Origin: Lineus longissimus
Lineage: Eukaryota; Nemertea; Pilidiophora; Heteronemertea; Lineidae
Assembly (NCBI RefSeq): GCF_910592395.1
Contig: NC_088316.1
Span: 3,784,001 to 3,848,000 of the forward strand
Reading direction: 5' to 3'
Length of the DNA stretch: 64,000 nucleotides
Part shown: piece by piece, positions 20,341-34,034 of the stretch
Position numbering within the stretch: position 1 is the first letter of the stretch
Layout of the letters: each line of letters opens with the position of its first letter
The notes under the pieces: model-generated
Told to the model about the DNA's origin: nothing
What the model saw: only the letters and a program-made list of their open reading frames with translations
Databases searched by the model: none
Translations under genes and position numbers: made by a program

Positions 20341-20762
20341 AGTGATAGTGCATCACTAGCAAACCTAATTGCCAATGGTCAAAATTGACCTGGTAGCAAA
20401 ACAAATTGCCTGTAGTCACAATTGACCTAGTATAAACCTAATGGCCTGTAGTCACAATTAACCTAGTAGCAAACCTAACTGCCTTTAGTCACAATTGGCC
20501 TAGTTGCAGATCTAACTGCCAGTGGTTGCAATTGACAAAGTAGCAAACTGCCTGTAGTCACAATAAATCCTTTATCCAACCCAATTGCCAACAGTCATAA
20601 TTAACCTAGAATCAAACATTATTGCACATAGTCACAATTAACCTAGTATCAAATATAATTGCCCCCAGTCACAATTAGCCAAGTATCAAACCGAATTGCC
20701 CCAAGTCACAATTGACCTGGTAGCAAACCTAATTGCCCAAAGTCACAATTGACCTATTGGAC
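20341..20762. repeat. Degenerate minisatellite, about 37-bp unit, 11-12 copies
   Basis: Consensus AGCAAACCTAATTGCCTGTA then GTCACAATTGACCTAGT. The GTCACAATT core recurs about every 37 bp with many substitutions and a few length changes, so it is older than the 35-bp and 28-bp arrays. Confidence 0.85.
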
Positions 20763-21305
20763 AGGCTGCTACCCAATCATCAAAATTACTTTAAACCACC
20801 AAATTTTCATGAACGTTTTATTTTCACAGACCTTGCCGATTACCTAAATTCACAAGAAAAAAAACATAAAAAATAATTTTTATTTGAAAAAGGGAAATAA
20901 ATTTTTAATCTGGCAAAATAAAAACGGTGACTACTTTCCCCCGCAATGGCAAAATTAATAAGGCGTCACCAATATTGTGGTTTACTGCATCTAGGTGGAG
21001 TTTGGAAGTTTTCCTTAACTACTCTAACTTTCTGAACATTCCGTCCATCTTATTACAAACTCCAACAATAATTACCTTATTGTCAGAAAGGCTCTCAAGG
21101 AAATTCTGTTAGTCACTAACGAACTAATCTAATTAATCACTTGTTGACAGGAGTGACTAATTGAGTTCCTCAGTCTTGTTTTAACACTTTCCCTCCACAG
21201 GCCAGACCACTCTGACCAATCGTAACCCACAATGAACCTTAAGGAGGTGCCAAAAAGATCTACACCAAGAGTACTAAAGAATATCAAATATAACATCTGT
21301 TTGAA
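20763..21305. other. AT-rich non-coding stretch
   Basis: No coding signal or repeat match seen. Confidence 0.35.
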
Positions 21306-21307
21306 TA

Positions 21308-21488
21308 TACAGTAGACCATCCCCTAGCGGACACCTCTCCTTTGAGGACACCCTCTGTATTAGGGACACTGCATTTGATCCAAAATTGGTAAATTCAATT
21401 GAATTCGACTTCTGTAATCAGGACACCTTTCAATTAAGGACATTTGTCAGTCCCAAAGGTGTCCTAGATAGAAAGGTTCTGATGCATA
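21308..21488 (+). mobile_element. GGACACC-family element
   Basis: It starts TACAGTAGACCATCCCCTAG then CGGACACC and ends GGTGTCCTAGATAGAAAGGT then TCTGATGCA. It has the shared central CAAAATTGGTAAATTCAATT block and TTTGTCAGTCCCAAAGGTG. Complete but diverged at both ends. Confidence 0.75.
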
Positions 21489-23261
21489 TCATCAAGGGTT
21501 TAAGACAAATTTGGGCTCTCCTTTTGAAAAATTACAAGATTTTTTATATCTCACTTCCTAGTTCTTGGTCTTTACTAATTCTTAATCATGATATCGTGGA
21601 AATGACTGACAAACTGGGTAACCATTATTTGAAGTTGCATCCCTGTTGATGAATTGGCGTTAGCAGTATAAACACTGGCGTTCAATCCTAACGCTACTTC
21701 TGTGTATCAAATTTACTGAAGGAGATAACGCTTAGTTGAGCTAATGCTGGCATTTGTCTCTGATGCCAATTGAGCAACTTTGGTCAATCAAACTGCAAAT
21801 TTTTGAAAATGTACCTTTAAGATTTAATAACGACAGCTCTAATTATTTTTCAGCAGCATTATTGTCTTTATTTCTCATTAGGGGAGAAATATGACATCTT
21901 AGATCAATTTTCATTTTTCAAATTGCAAGCATTTGTTAAGTACACTTCAGATCAAGTAGCTACAACTTGCAATACATCTAGGAACGACCGTGTGTATAAC
22001 ATGTACTAGAAGGAATGTCCAACTGAGAGTGGAATCGACTTGAGATAATAAGGCAATAACTGTCATTTTGAGAGGAAATAATAAGCCTTGTAAGAGGAGA
22101 ATACATCAGAATAATGAACAACATATTGTCCCTTAAATCATGGTTTGGAAAGTGAGATGGCTTTGCCGCTAAAGCTCAACACCAACTAGCGATTTGAATC
22201 GCTCTGACCATTGATTACAATCGCTTCGACCTGTGATTATAATCGCTGCTATGTGTGTCAAAAAGATCTCTCTTCTGCGGGTACAACAGGTAATCGACAC
22301 AACCTATTCTCCGAGGTGATCCAAGTGCATCTTATACCTTGTAATCAATATTCTGCTCGCCAACTCAGAACTATTGAGTAGTGCACGTCCCCCAGCTAGC
22401 AACACGTCAACCGCTCAATGGTACATGCCCGCGGTAGTTTAGCAACTCCTCGTCTTGCCTCAAGAACAGCGTAAAAAGGTCGCCTTTTCCCGATAATTAT
22501 CAGGTTTCATATCGTGACACGATCTCAAGGAGAGAAATTGCGTATGCCAATCTCGCGGCAGCGATGAAAAAACTTTAACTAACATGGCCAATTACTTAAC
22601 GACCCTTCACTGTACTTGTCCTGACAGGATTTCATATCAGGTGTTTGTGATATCGGGCTTTTAAAAAAGGAAAACTTTTATCACATTATTTTTGGCAGTT
22701 GTGAGAGATACACGTAATTTGCAAGAAGAGAATTTGCCAGATCAGAAAATGATACCCTTTTTCAATAGCTTCTTATGCAATGATGACGGAACATTTTTGC
22801 ATCGAACTTTTAAAAAACATATTTTCAAACATTCTACTCTCCGATGGATATATCATTTTTGGTCACCAATATTTCCCAATTTTTTTTATATTAACCCTTC
22901 TAATACGCCAGTGTTAAAGCCCAGTACAACACCGGTACCATTTTTGATTCACGAGGTTGACTATAAAGTCGAATTCCAGACATCATAGCAATTCTGATCA
23001 AATCTCTACAGGCTCAATGAGTATGACAAATCAGTTCAAAAACATATTCAATGCTTCACTTGGAATAATGATGGCAAGTAAAGTGTCAATTCTGAAGAGA
23101 AATTGCATCGTTAGTACGCGAAAGCTGTCTATGTCGATTTATATCCTTTGAATCAGTTCTGAAGAGGCAAAATATGAACTGCACCTGCAAGACTCCAAGT
23201 TCATTTCATCTGAAGACTAAAAGATATGAATAAGGAAGCAAAAGTACAGTCCAAATCACAA
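21489..23261. other. Mostly unique non-coding stretch
   Basis: No gene recognised. It contains the inverted copy of the GATTATAATC repeat (22232-22284, matching 1654-1704). The 22380-22610 segment is a complex, non-repetitive block that might be conserved. Confidence 0.3.
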
Positions 23262-23434
23262 TTGACATCCCTTACATCGCATCAGTGGTGCGCTATATTG
23301 ACACGCTACCTAGCATGTAGGTCACGCGTAATATACACGCAAACTTTGCAATACGTAGAGCAATAAATGTGCCAGTGACGCAGAACTCAACGCACAACTT
23401 GCGCGTACCTGATGCAAAGCAGAAGGGATGTCAA
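23262..23434. mobile_element. Short MITE-like element (TTGACATCCCTT ends)
   Basis: Left TTGACATCCCTTACATCGCA then TCAG; right end in reverse complement TTGACATCCCTTCTGCTTTG then CATCAG. The ends are inverted repeats with a small internal difference. About 173 bp, rich in CGCAAnnTTGCG-like words, no coding. Confidence 0.6.
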
Positions 23435-25532
23435 CTATGACTTGTACTGTACAGCATCTACCTAGTGTTAGGTTTCAAGTTCTGACAATAGGGGGCCTTT
23501 TGGAAGACAACTCAGCTTCTTTAAAGGTTATTGCCAAAAAGGAATAAGGCAAGATTGGTTGTTGCTCGATTCTTGGCTCTACCGTATTTGAGACAAACTT
23601 TGGTACATATTTCTCCTCGAATGGCCGGGCTGCAGCGACAGTGGAGAACAGCCTGCAAGCACGCTGGAAGTTTAAGAGTCTACTCAGGGTATAACCTCCG
23701 TAAGTGCCTAGTGAAAGGCCCTGTGAACTCAGGATGTTGAGCTTATAGCTAAATACAGAAAGAACAGTCAAGTCAGACAATTTCTTATTTCCGTCCTTTC
23801 TTATCGAATAAACGCCAGCGAAAATCATCGTAAAAGACTAGCTGCTGGTTTTTTGTATGATATATTGGTCATAGCATTATAGGAGAACAGAGTCGGCAAA
23901 TTGCTTTCCCCGTTTTTATGAAAATAAGCCATTTCGTTGATAAAAATGGACGACTCTAAATAAAACATTACGCTTTTTTACGTCTTGATGATTAACAAAA
24001 TGATATATTGGACCTGGCGTTAACGGAAGCTCAAGCAACTTGGCAATTATTTCCCATCTGTTCATTTTTGTCAATTACATCATCTGATGGTGAAAGGGCA
24101 TTTTTCATTTCAAATCTAATCATTTCAAGACTGTGACAAAACTCGTTAGTCCATTTGATAAATTGCGCCCCAAGAGTGCTATTACACGAAATGGACATGT
24201 TTCAGCAAGAAAATAATACAATTTTAATACCACATGTAGGATCTGAATTAAAGTTTTGATGCTGTTTAATTTGAAAAGTGCAACATGTTTATTTTGACAC
24301 CTAGTATATATATGTAAAGTCATCACCAGATACAGGTCAATAATATCTTAACCTAATGTGTCAAAAAAAGAATGTGCAGCTCAACGACAATTGTTGGCTA
24401 CTATGACACTTTAAGAACTTTAATACGAGATGTTCCCCGATGCTTTTTGGTTGGCTAAGGCTTCTTATACATACACTTTCCCAAAAGTGACAGACTTGCA
24501 ACGTCATGCATTTGGTAATGCATCATTGAACACTGCATCATGACACCAGCTGACTAGTATCCATCTACCGCAGCAGACGTCACTGCACGACGGATCAGAT
24601 TACCGCACAACCGTAATGAAATGGTTAACATAGAGACGCTCCAACGTAAGCTGCTAATGAGAGTTGACAGGAAACAATGCATCATGGGGGATCTGGCATT
24701 AGCGATGGAAGGAAACGGTGATAATGGAAACGATGCTTGAAAGACGCACGGGGAGATTGAAGTCAAGTATTTGCCGATATGTCTACTTGGGGGGCCTCTT
24801 TCTTGTTGCAATAACTTTAGTGAATGCTCATTTGAAGATTGAGAATGCAAACCTTGCCAGAAGCGTGCTAGGAGAGAGGAGACTAATACTTTCCAACACC
24901 TCCACTAGGGGTCTCTTTCTTGCTGCAAAGACTCCCATAGATATGGCCTATAGTTTAAGGAATTGATACCGAACAGGAGGTAGTTGTCTCGCCGAAACTG
25001 CCAGGTTGGAGCTAAAATGTAGACCAAAAGCGAGGTGTTTCAATGTTGAAGCCCACAGAGATCCTTGTGAAATCCTAACACAAAACTGAATACAATCCTA
25101 GCACAAAATGTTATCAGAATTTTTTACCTGGGTAAAACTTTTAGAAACCCAGGATATTCAAATTCTTAAAGTCTTTCTTTGATGCCAATACCTTCCGATA
25201 ACTGATAGCGATAGGTAGTGTCATTTGAATCGATAATCCCGGCGACATTTACGGTAAAATAATGGCCATCTGGCTCGGCCTGTCAGACAAAGTGGCCCAT
25301 TACCTAAGATGATGAGAAAAGAATACATCAAAAGTGAAGCCGCGAGCCAAATGGATCAGTCCTCCTTAAAGGCAGAAAGCAGTTGATCTCAACTTTGAAG
25401 AAGTAAAGTACAGAAATTAGCTGGTCAGAAACTGTGACATTAACGGACCTCATAGCAATCGATAAAAATATCATCTGAGCTACTAGCTAAAGACAACTTT
25501 GGACCAATAGGCCATGTTCATGACCATCATAC
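23435..25532. other. Unique non-coding stretch
   Basis: The 117-codon minus-strand frame at 23475-23828 and the frame at 24554-24850 were read and show no recognisable domain. The block 25180-25330 is complex and unique, and may be conserved non-coding DNA. Confidence 0.3.
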
Positions 25533-25807
25533 TCTACCAAGGAAGCGCCTCAAGCCCAGGTTAATCCAGCACCTGTAGACCCCCATTAGCATTTCCAATA
25601 TCATTTGCTCCACTGCCTTAGGTTGTTTTATATCACAGCCCATCAACAGACACAATGAGAAAACCACATTAGACTGAGTAGATGAGGTCACTGGCGCCAA
25701 TTTCCTTAACCTCGTGGAACCCATTACCTGAATACAAAACCCATTTTTCTTGTAATGACCAAATGTTGGTTACCGGGTTCTTGCAGTGACCTTTACCTAT
25801 ACCCTAT

Positions 25808-25972
25808 CAAGGACGTAGCTAGCTTTTTGGTGGGGGGGGGGGCAAAGGATCTCAAGGGGGCAAAAATGACACTTCTTAAAATTTTTCGTCCAAAATCACG
25901 GTCAAAAACACATTTTGTGACTTCTTGGGGGCATTACTTGCTCCCCTGCCCCCTGGCTACGCTCATGCCTAT
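25808..25972. mobile_element. GTAGCTAG inverted-end element in unit 1
   Basis: GGACGTAGCTAGC at left, a G11 run, TTTTTCGTCCAAAATCACGG in the middle and GGCTACGCTCATGCCT at right. Same layout as 17331-17494. Repeated identically at 30059-30223 in unit 2. Confidence 0.6.
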
Positions 25973-26373
25973 GTATTAATATTGCTGTCTCCACTAATCC
26001 AATGGAGGCGGACCTTGCAGCCTCTCAGTCTAAGCTAGCTAGCTACCTTAGCCCATTGTCGCAGACATAAGTCACAATATAGAAGGGTTATTATTATCCT
26101 CTTAAGGCCATTTCACCGCAATGTCTCAAAACCTGACTTACTGACTCGACGACAATATCCCATCATCTCTGTCTCATCGTGAAATCGCATTAGGGAAAAC
26201 CTCATAAACCTTAAAGGATTTGGGGAAAATATCCCCAGAGTTCAGGCCGGTCAGCTACATTTCTCACATACATCTGAAATTCTAAATTGCTGCACAAACA
26301 AGCAATTTATCTAGCTACGACCTGAAATTTAAATCACATGCAACAACAAATGCTTTTTCGCTTTGGTTTAACC

Positions 26374-26529
26374 CGCAGACAAGACGAGGGACCCTTTCGT
26401 CGCAAAGCAGCAATTATAGCAGGCAACTGCAATTTATCCAATCAGAGGGTGCATTCCAGCCACAACCGTTATGTTTTTATGGCTCTGTCGCAGGTCAAAG
26501 CGACTAAAATCCCTCGTCTGAGCGGTGCT
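26374..26529. mobile_element. MITE-like element A in unit 1 (AGACGAGGGA ends)
   Basis: GCAGACAAGACGAGGGA at left and TCCCTCGTCTGAGCGG at right are inverted. The centre TGCAATTTATCCAATCAGAG and CAGCCACAACC, plus TCGCAGGTCAAAGCGACTAA, match element B at 28268-28430. Also present at 30625-30780 in unit 2. Confidence 0.65.
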
Positions 26530-27537
26530 TAACTCACAGATCGCCAGGTATTGTCGCCAGGTAATGTCATGTTGTGGGAGGTTATTGCCCCTTTATGGCC
26601 ATCATATCAATCTGATGTCTCTAAACCACTTCTGCTGGCTAGACAACAATGCCTTCTCTGCTGAACAAAACACTAATTAACCTTTTCATTTCTGGAAAGT
26701 ACATACTGTCAACCCCTAAATTTTCGACCTCTTTATTTTTGCAACTCTGTTCAATGATTCAATTTAAATAGTATATAAGTCTCACAGTTTTCATTTAAAT
26801 TCTCGCAATCGTGCTTGCTTTGCCAAACAACTCTGTTTTCTAGACCAGTATTGGCAATAAACTTTCAATCACATGGCAAATCGAGTGTCGCAAGATGTCA
26901 CGGATGACAGGTCTGAAGAAGGTAACGATGTCTGACAAGGTAACAATATCTGAAGTCACTGTGATGTCATGCAACACTCCATTTGTCAGATGATCAGAAG
27001 TTTATTGGCACTGAAAATACTGACTTGACTGATGGCAAAGGAACATATAATATCTTCTCACTTTTTTCGAAAGTGGCAAATTGGGCCTGGAAGCATTACA
27101 TTCTGAAACTATATTAGGTACATGTATATGCCAGAGTTGATTTAGTTAATGGCAACATCACTGGGATGCAACATGAGTACCACACCAAAAGCTTGTGAAG
27201 ATGTCTTACTCGGCACTCACTCAACATAGAGGTCATGCTTTGAACGTTTGACAGCAAATGGATATAAAATATCTCCCCACTTTTTTTGGGAAGAGGGGAG
27301 ATAAAAAGCAGCAAAATGTTGCTATTAGAAGAGGAAAGGACCCGAAGACATATCTTACCGCATTACCTATGTCACAGTAGATTAGGTAATGGCAACATCA
27401 CTGGGAAGCTATGGGGCGTACCACGTCAAAAGCTAGAGCAGACGTCTCGTTCAGAATAGTGGTCGTGATTTGAAGTGATGTCACCTTGGGACCATTTCAT
27501 GCTTACTCTTACCACTGAGAACACACCAATTGATACC

Positions 27538-27620
27538 TTGGATAGCGGGCTTACCTACCACCTGAGGCCACACCAAACTAATAGCTTGGATAGCGCTCAC
27601 AATCCAAACTGGTGTAAGTA
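27538..27620 (+). repeat. Fragments of the TAAGGC-element end
   Basis: ACACCAATTGATACCTTGGA then TAGCGGGCTTACCTACC is followed by GGCCACACCAAACTAATAGC then TTGGATAGCG. These are two adjacent partial copies of the TIR of the element at 38597-39000. Repeated at 31789-31871 in unit 2. Confidence 0.6.
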
Positions 27621-28267
27621 AGTGTACTGTACAACAAGGTGACATATTCCCAATTGCGAGGCAGCAAGCTGCAATTTCTACTCAGTAAATCAAGCGCATT
27701 TGAAGTTTCCAATGACACTGACTCCTAATCCCCTTTAGTCTTGCCCATCTGCATGGCCAATGGAACACCATTAGAGTAAGACAGAATGCCATAATTGTTC
27801 AAGGTGAGACCTTGCCTTAAGTGAGAGTAACCATGGATTTCTACGAAGTGCTAAGTGCGCAGATCTCATTTCATATAAGACATATCACTCAGGGTGGTAA
27901 TCCGCTTTAGCTCTGCCCATTTGCAGCCCATTTTCCTCCAGAGGAAGTAATCTAGAGCTAGGAGGAATATATTGACTTGTTTTAGACGGTGACCTGGCCT
28001 AACTATTATTAGCCTGGGAATTCTAAGTGTGTGGATCACTTTCATTCTCCCACTTCAGGATAATGGCTTGGTTTGCTGAGTGCCATGGCCAGAGCCTCCA
28101 GTGCACCAGCGCTTTGAATACTGTGCTCTATCTGCCCATTACGGGATAAGGGTCGAGTCTTACCACGCACTGGAATAATATGGTAATAAAGGTAGTCTTA
28201 TTCTACCTGTTCATAGGTTCTGGACGGCAAGACCAAACTGCGAAGATGGAGGCTAACCTGAAGCAGC

Positions 28268-28430
28268 CCACAAACGAGTGATTTTAGTTGCATCGATCTG
28301 TGACAGAGCCATGTCAACATGATGAGTAACTGCAATTTAACCAATCGGAGGCCGCATGCCAGCCACAATCATCATTGTCATGGTTCCGTTGCAAGTCGCA
28401 GCAACTAAATTGCTAATTTGCCCGCAGCAT
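28268..28430. mobile_element. MITE-like element B in unit 1, relative of element A
   Basis: ACGAGTGATTTTAGTTGC at left and GCAGCAACTAAAT at right are inverted. The centre TGCAATTTAACCAATCGGAG matches element A. Two diverged copies of one family about 1.9 kb apart in the same unit. Also at 32519-32681. Confidence 0.6.
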
Positions 28431-28787
28431 TAAAGGCTGCATCCCAAGCTGTCACATCATGATGAACAAGTATATATTGTCAAATGCAAAGACGTATCAA
28501 GTACATGTACTTGCAAGCTTACACTGGCAAGGACAGTGCTTTTCGTTGGCCAGCTAGGCATCTTCTAGAATGACATGTTTTTGCAATGGCTCATTGGGAA
28601 TGAACGACTGGGCCTTTTTCAACATGGATTTCACCAGGCAAACATAAGGAATGATTGCTTTTTGACAACATTACTCAACTTCAAAACTACCAAGAATATT
28701 ATTTTACACCCTGTAATAGAGATGCTTGTTAGAACTCGCCTCTTCATATGCAACCAGCTGGAAGGTGTGATCAAACATATCTTTGAA

Positions 28788-29495
28788 GTGGCTGCTCAGT
28801 ACTCTCACTGTATCCCTCAGACATGTCCAGTGAAGCTACCATTGGCAAATTCACTATGACATGGCTGATAGATCAAGAAGAAATCCAAATAGTCCCAGGC
28901 AGGGCAGATCAAGGTACATAAACTTTACTAAGTCACCACACTGAAACAAGATAGTGTGATACCACCTGTCGATAGGATCTGAACGCCAAGATCAAACTGT
29001 GGAGAAGGAGGCCAACCCAAAGTGATGTTGATGTTACTGCAAAAGCAAAGAAGCTTACAGAAATCTAGTAATGATTTCCCTGCTAGACCTCGCCTGTCCC
29101 TGAAACCTACTGTGAGTGTGTGTGATCACGTCTGTCTTTGAGGTGGCTGTTTCTCTCACTGCACCCTTCAGACATGTCAGTGAAGCTACCATTAGCAAAT
29201 TCACTATGACATGGCTGATAGATCGAAAGGAAATCCAAATGAGCCCCTGGTGGGGGTGGAGCAAGGACTTGAAAAGACAGCAATGTTGATATTTGTGTCA
29301 AAGCATAGAATTGTACCAAGTTCTTGTAACAATGGCCTTGTTAGACGTTGCCAGTCGCTGCTACTATAAATGGTACCCTCAGACATGTCCAGTGAAGCTA
29401 CCATTAGCTAACTTACTCAGAGGACATGGCTTCTTGATAGATCAAGAAGAAATTGTAATGGCCCCCAGGGAGGGCACATCCAGGCCCAACATTAC
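28788..29495. repeat. Three divergent repeats inside unit 1
   Basis: A block with CAGACATGTCCAGTGAAGCT, ACCATTRGC, ACATGGCT and GATAGATCAAGAAGAAATY occurs with starts at 28818, 29169 and 29380. Spacing is irregular (351 and 211 bp). Several short minus-strand frames cross these blocks, none recognisable. Mirrored at 33039-33746. Confidence 0.7.
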
Positions 29496-29783
29496 TATTC
29501 AGAAACAGACTTCGATTGGTGACACAAGAGTTATCCGAGAGAAACAAATTAAATTTCCCTCGAAAAAGTGGCATAAAATTGCCTTAACTTGCAATCATTT
29601 TTTGTTTCCGATCAAGTGCACACAATAATGACGTGATGTGTTCCATCACACCGGTTTGAATTTAAAACCGGTTGTTGCATCGTTGGTTACGGAGCGTTTG
29701 AAATATTTTTAACATCACAGAAATCCTTCATTGAATTTTACACTTCATTCATTCGAATTTGTGATTTAGCGGTAAGAAGTTCA

Positions 29784-32700
29784 TCTACCAAGGAAGCGCC
29801 TCAAGCCCAGGTTAATCCAGCACCTGTAGACCCCCATTAGCATTTCCAATATCATTTGCTCCACTGCCTTAGGTTGTTTTATATCACAGCCCATCAACAG
29901 ACACAATGAGAAAACCACATTAGACTGAGTAGATGAGGTCACTGGCGCCAATTTCCTTAACCTCGTGGAACCCATTACCTGAATACAAAACCCATTTTTC
30001 TTGTAATGACCAAATGTTGGTTACCGGGTTCTTGCAGTGACCTTTACCTATACCCTATCAAGGACGTAGCTAGCTTTTTGGTGGGGGGGGGGGCAAAGGA
30101 TCTCAAGGGGGCAAAAATGACACTTCTTAAAATTTTTCGTCCAAAATCACGGTCAAAAACACATTTTGTGACTTCTTGGGGGCATTACTTGCTCCCCTGC
30201 CCCCTGGCTACGCTCATGCCTATGTATTAATATTGCTGTCTCCACTAATCCAATGGAGGCGGACCTTGCAGCCTCTCAGTCTAAGCTAGCTAGCTACCTT
30301 AGCCCATTGTCGCAGACATAAGTCACAATATAGAAGGGTTATTATTATCCTCTTAAGGCCATTTCACCGCAATGTCTCAAAACCTGACTTACTGACTCGA
30401 CGACAATATCCCATCATCTCTGTCTCATCGTGAAATCGCATTAGGGAAAACCTCATAAACCTTAAAGGATTTGGGGAAAATATCCCCAGAGTTCAGGCCG
30501 GTCAGCTACATTTCTCACATACATCTGAAATTCTAAATTGCTGCACAAACAAGCAATTTATCTAGCTACGACCTGAAATTTAAATCACATGCAACAACAA
30601 ATGCTTTTTCGCTTTGGTTTAACCCGCAGACAAGACGAGGGACCCTTTCGTCGCAAAGCAGCAATTATAGCAGGCAACTGCAATTTATCCAATCAGAGGG
30701 TGCATTCCAGCCACAACCGTTATGTTTTTATGGCTCTGTCGCAGGTCAAAGCGACTAAAATCCCTCGTCTGAGCGGTGCTTAACTCACAGATCGCCAGGT
30801 ATTGTCGCCAGGTAATGTCATGTTGTGGGAGGTTATTGCCCCTTTATGGCCATCATATCAATCTGATGTCTCTAAACCACTTCTGCTGGCTAGACAACAA
30901 TGCCTTCTCTGCTGAACAAAACACTAATTAACCTTTTCATTTCTGGAAAGTACATACTGTCAACCCCTAAATTTTCGACCTCTTTATTTTTGCAACTCTG
31001 TTCAATGATTCAATTTAAATAGTATATAAGTCTCACAGTTTTCATTTAAATTCTCGCAATCGTGCTTGCTTTGCCAAACAACTCTGTTTTCTAGACCAGT
31101 ATTGGCAATAAACTTTCAATCACATGGCAAATCGAGTGTCGCAAGATGTCACGGATGACAGGTCTGAAGAAGGTAACGATGTCTGACAAGGTAACAATAT
31201 CTGAAGTCACTGTGATGTCATGCAACACTCCATTTGTCAGATGATCAGAAGTTTATTGGCACTGAAAATACTGACTTGACTGATGGCAAAGGAACATATA
31301 ATATCTTCTCACTTTTTTCGAAAGTGGCAAATTGGGCCTGGAAGCATTACATTCTGAAACTATATTAGGTACATGTATATGCCAGAGTTGATTTAGTTAA
31401 TGGCAACATCACTGGGATGCAACATGAGTACCACACCAAAAGCTTGTGAAGATGTCTTACTCGGCACTCACTCAACATAGAGGTCATGCTTTGAACGTTT
31501 GACAGCAAATGGATATAAAATATCTCCCCACTTTTTTTGGGAAGAGGGGAGATAAAAAGCAGCAAAATGTTGCTATTAGAAGAGGAAAGGACCCGAAGAC
31601 ATATCTTACCGCATTACCTATGTCACAGTAGATTAGGTAATGGCAACATCACTGGGAAGCTATGGGGCGTACCACGTCAAAAGCTAGAGCAGACGTCTCG
31701 TTCAGAATAGTGGTCGTGATTTGAAGTGATGTCACCTTGGGACCATTTCATGCTTACTCTTACCACTGAGAACACACCAATTGATACCTTGGATAGCGGG
31801 CTTACCTACCACCTGAGGCCACACCAAACTAATAGCTTGGATAGCGCTCACAATCCAAACTGGTGTAAGTAAGTGTACTGTACAACAAGGTGACATATTC
31901 CCAATTGCGAGGCAGCAAGCTGCAATTTCTACTCAGTAAATCAAGCGCATTTGAAGTTTCCAATGACACTGACTCCTAATCCCCTTTAGTCTTGCCCATC
32001 TGCATGGCCAATGGAACACCATTAGAGTAAGACAGAATGCCATAATTGTTCAAGGTGAGACCTTGCCTTAAGTGAGAGTAACCATGGATTTCTACGAAGT
32101 GCTAAGTGCGCAGATCTCATTTCATATAAGACATATCACTCAGGGTGGTAATCCGCTTTAGCTCTGCCCATTTGCAGCCCATTTTCCTCCAGAGGAAGTA
32201 ATCTAGAGCTAGGAGGAATATATTGACTTGTTTTAGACGGTGACCTGGCCTAACTATTATTAGCCTGGGAATTCTAAGTGTGTGGATCACTTTCATTCTC
32301 CCACTTCAGGATAATGGCTTGGTTTGCTGAGTGCCATGGCCAGAGCCTCCAGTGCACCAGCGCTTTGAATACTGTGCTCTATCTGCCCATTACGGGATAA
32401 GGGTCGAGTCTTACCACGCACTGGAATAATATGGTAATAAAGGTAGTCTTATTCTACCTGTTCATAGGTTCTGGACGGCAAGACCAAACTGCGAAGATGG
32501 AGGCTAACCTGAAGCAGCCCACAAACGAGTGATTTTAGTTGCATCGATCTGTGACAGAGCCATGTCAACATGATGAGTAACTGCAATTTAACCAATCGGA
32601 GGCCGCATGCCAGCCACAATCATCATTGTCATGGTTCCGTTGCAAGTCGCAGCAACTAAATTGCTAATTTGCCCGCAGCATTAAAGGCTGCATCCCAAGC

Positions 32701-34034
32701 TGTCACATCATGATGAACAAGTATATATTGTCAAATGCAAAGACGTATCAAGTACATGTACTTGCAAGCTTACACTGGCAAGGACAGTGCTTTTCGTTGG
32801 CCAGCTAGGCATCTTCTAGAATGACATGTTTTTGCAATGGCTCATTGGGAATGAACGACTGGGCCTTTTTCAACATGGATTTCACCAGGCAAACATAAGG
32901 AATGATTGCTTTTTGACAACATTACTCAACTTCAAAACTACCAAGAATATTATTTTACACCCTGTAATAGAGATGCTTGTTAGAACTCGCCTCTTCATAT
33001 GCAACCAGCTGGAAGGTGTGATCAAACATATCTTTGAAGTGGCTGCTCAGTACTCTCACTGTATCCCTCAGACATGTCCAGTGAAGCTACCATTGGCAAA
33101 TTCACTATGACATGGCTGATAGATCAAGAAGAAATCCAAATAGTCCCAGGCAGGGCAGATCAAGGTACATAAACTTTACTAAGTCACCACACTGAAACAA
33201 GATAGTGTGATACCACCTGTCGATAGGATCTGAACGCCAAGATCAAACTGTGGAGAAGGAGGCCAACCCAAAGTGATGTTGATGTTACTGCAAAAGCAAA
33301 GAAGCTTACAGAAATCTAGTAATGATTTCCCTGCTAGACCTCGCCTGTCCCTGAAACCTACTGTGAGTGTGTGTGATCACGTCTGTCTTTGAGGTGGCTG
33401 TTTCTCTCACTGCACCCTTCAGACATGTCAGTGAAGCTACCATTAGCAAATTCACTATGACATGGCTGATAGATCGAAAGGAAATCCAAATGAGCCCCTG
33501 GTGGGGGTGGAGCAAGGACTTGAAAAGACAGCAATGTTGATATTTGTGTCAAAGCATAGAATTGTACCAAGTTCTTGTAACAATGGCCTTGTTAGACGTT
33601 GCCAGTCGCTGCTACTATAAATGGTACCCTCAGACATGTCCAGTGAAGCTACCATTAGCTAACTTACTCAGAGGACATGGCTTCTTGATAGATCAAGAAG
33701 AAATTGTAATGGCCCCCAGGGAGGGCACATCCAGGCCCAACATTACTATTCAGAAACAGACTTCGATTGGTGACACAAGAGTTATCCGAGAGAAACAAAT
33801 TAAATTTCCCTCGAAAAAGTGGCATAAAATTGCCTTAACTTGCAATCATTTTTTGTTTCCGATCAAGTGCACACAATAATGACGTGATGTGTTCCATCAC
33901 ACCGGTTTGAATTTAAAACCGGTTGTTGCATCGTTGGTTACGGAGCGTTTGAAATATTTTTAACATCACAGAAATCCTTCATTGAATTTTACACTTCATT
34001 CATTCGAATTTGTGATTTAGCGGTAAGAAGTTCA
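29784..34034 (+). repeat. 4,251-bp tandem duplication, unit 2
   Basis: Exact head-to-tail copy of 25533-29783 with an offset of 4,251 bp. Every sub-feature of unit 1 recurs at +4,251. The copy ends at 34034 (GGTAAGAAGTTCA), after which the sequence diverges into CCATCTGATGCGACATG. Whether this is real or an assembly artefact cannot be told from sequence alone. Confidence 0.97.

Larger units (their letters stand above)
25533..29783 (+). repeat. 4,251-bp tandem duplication, unit 1
   Basis: This unit is followed directly by a second copy (29784-34034). The copies matched wherever I compared them, including an 11-G run and all short open frames. The left breakpoint is the change from CATCATAC to TCTACCAAGG. 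The outer right edge shares only TC (2-bp microhomology). No gene is recognisable inside. The unit holds a GTAGCTAG-type element, two related MITEs, a repeated GGCAACATCACTGGG block (27150 and 27390) and three divergent CAGACATGTCCAGTGAAGCT blocks. Confidence 0.97.

Noticed and set aside
20341-21010. Direct repeats considered as a CRISPR array
   Set aside because: The 37-bp units are contiguous, degenerate and without unique spacers. The DNA is eukaryotic and has no cas genes. This is a minisatellite.
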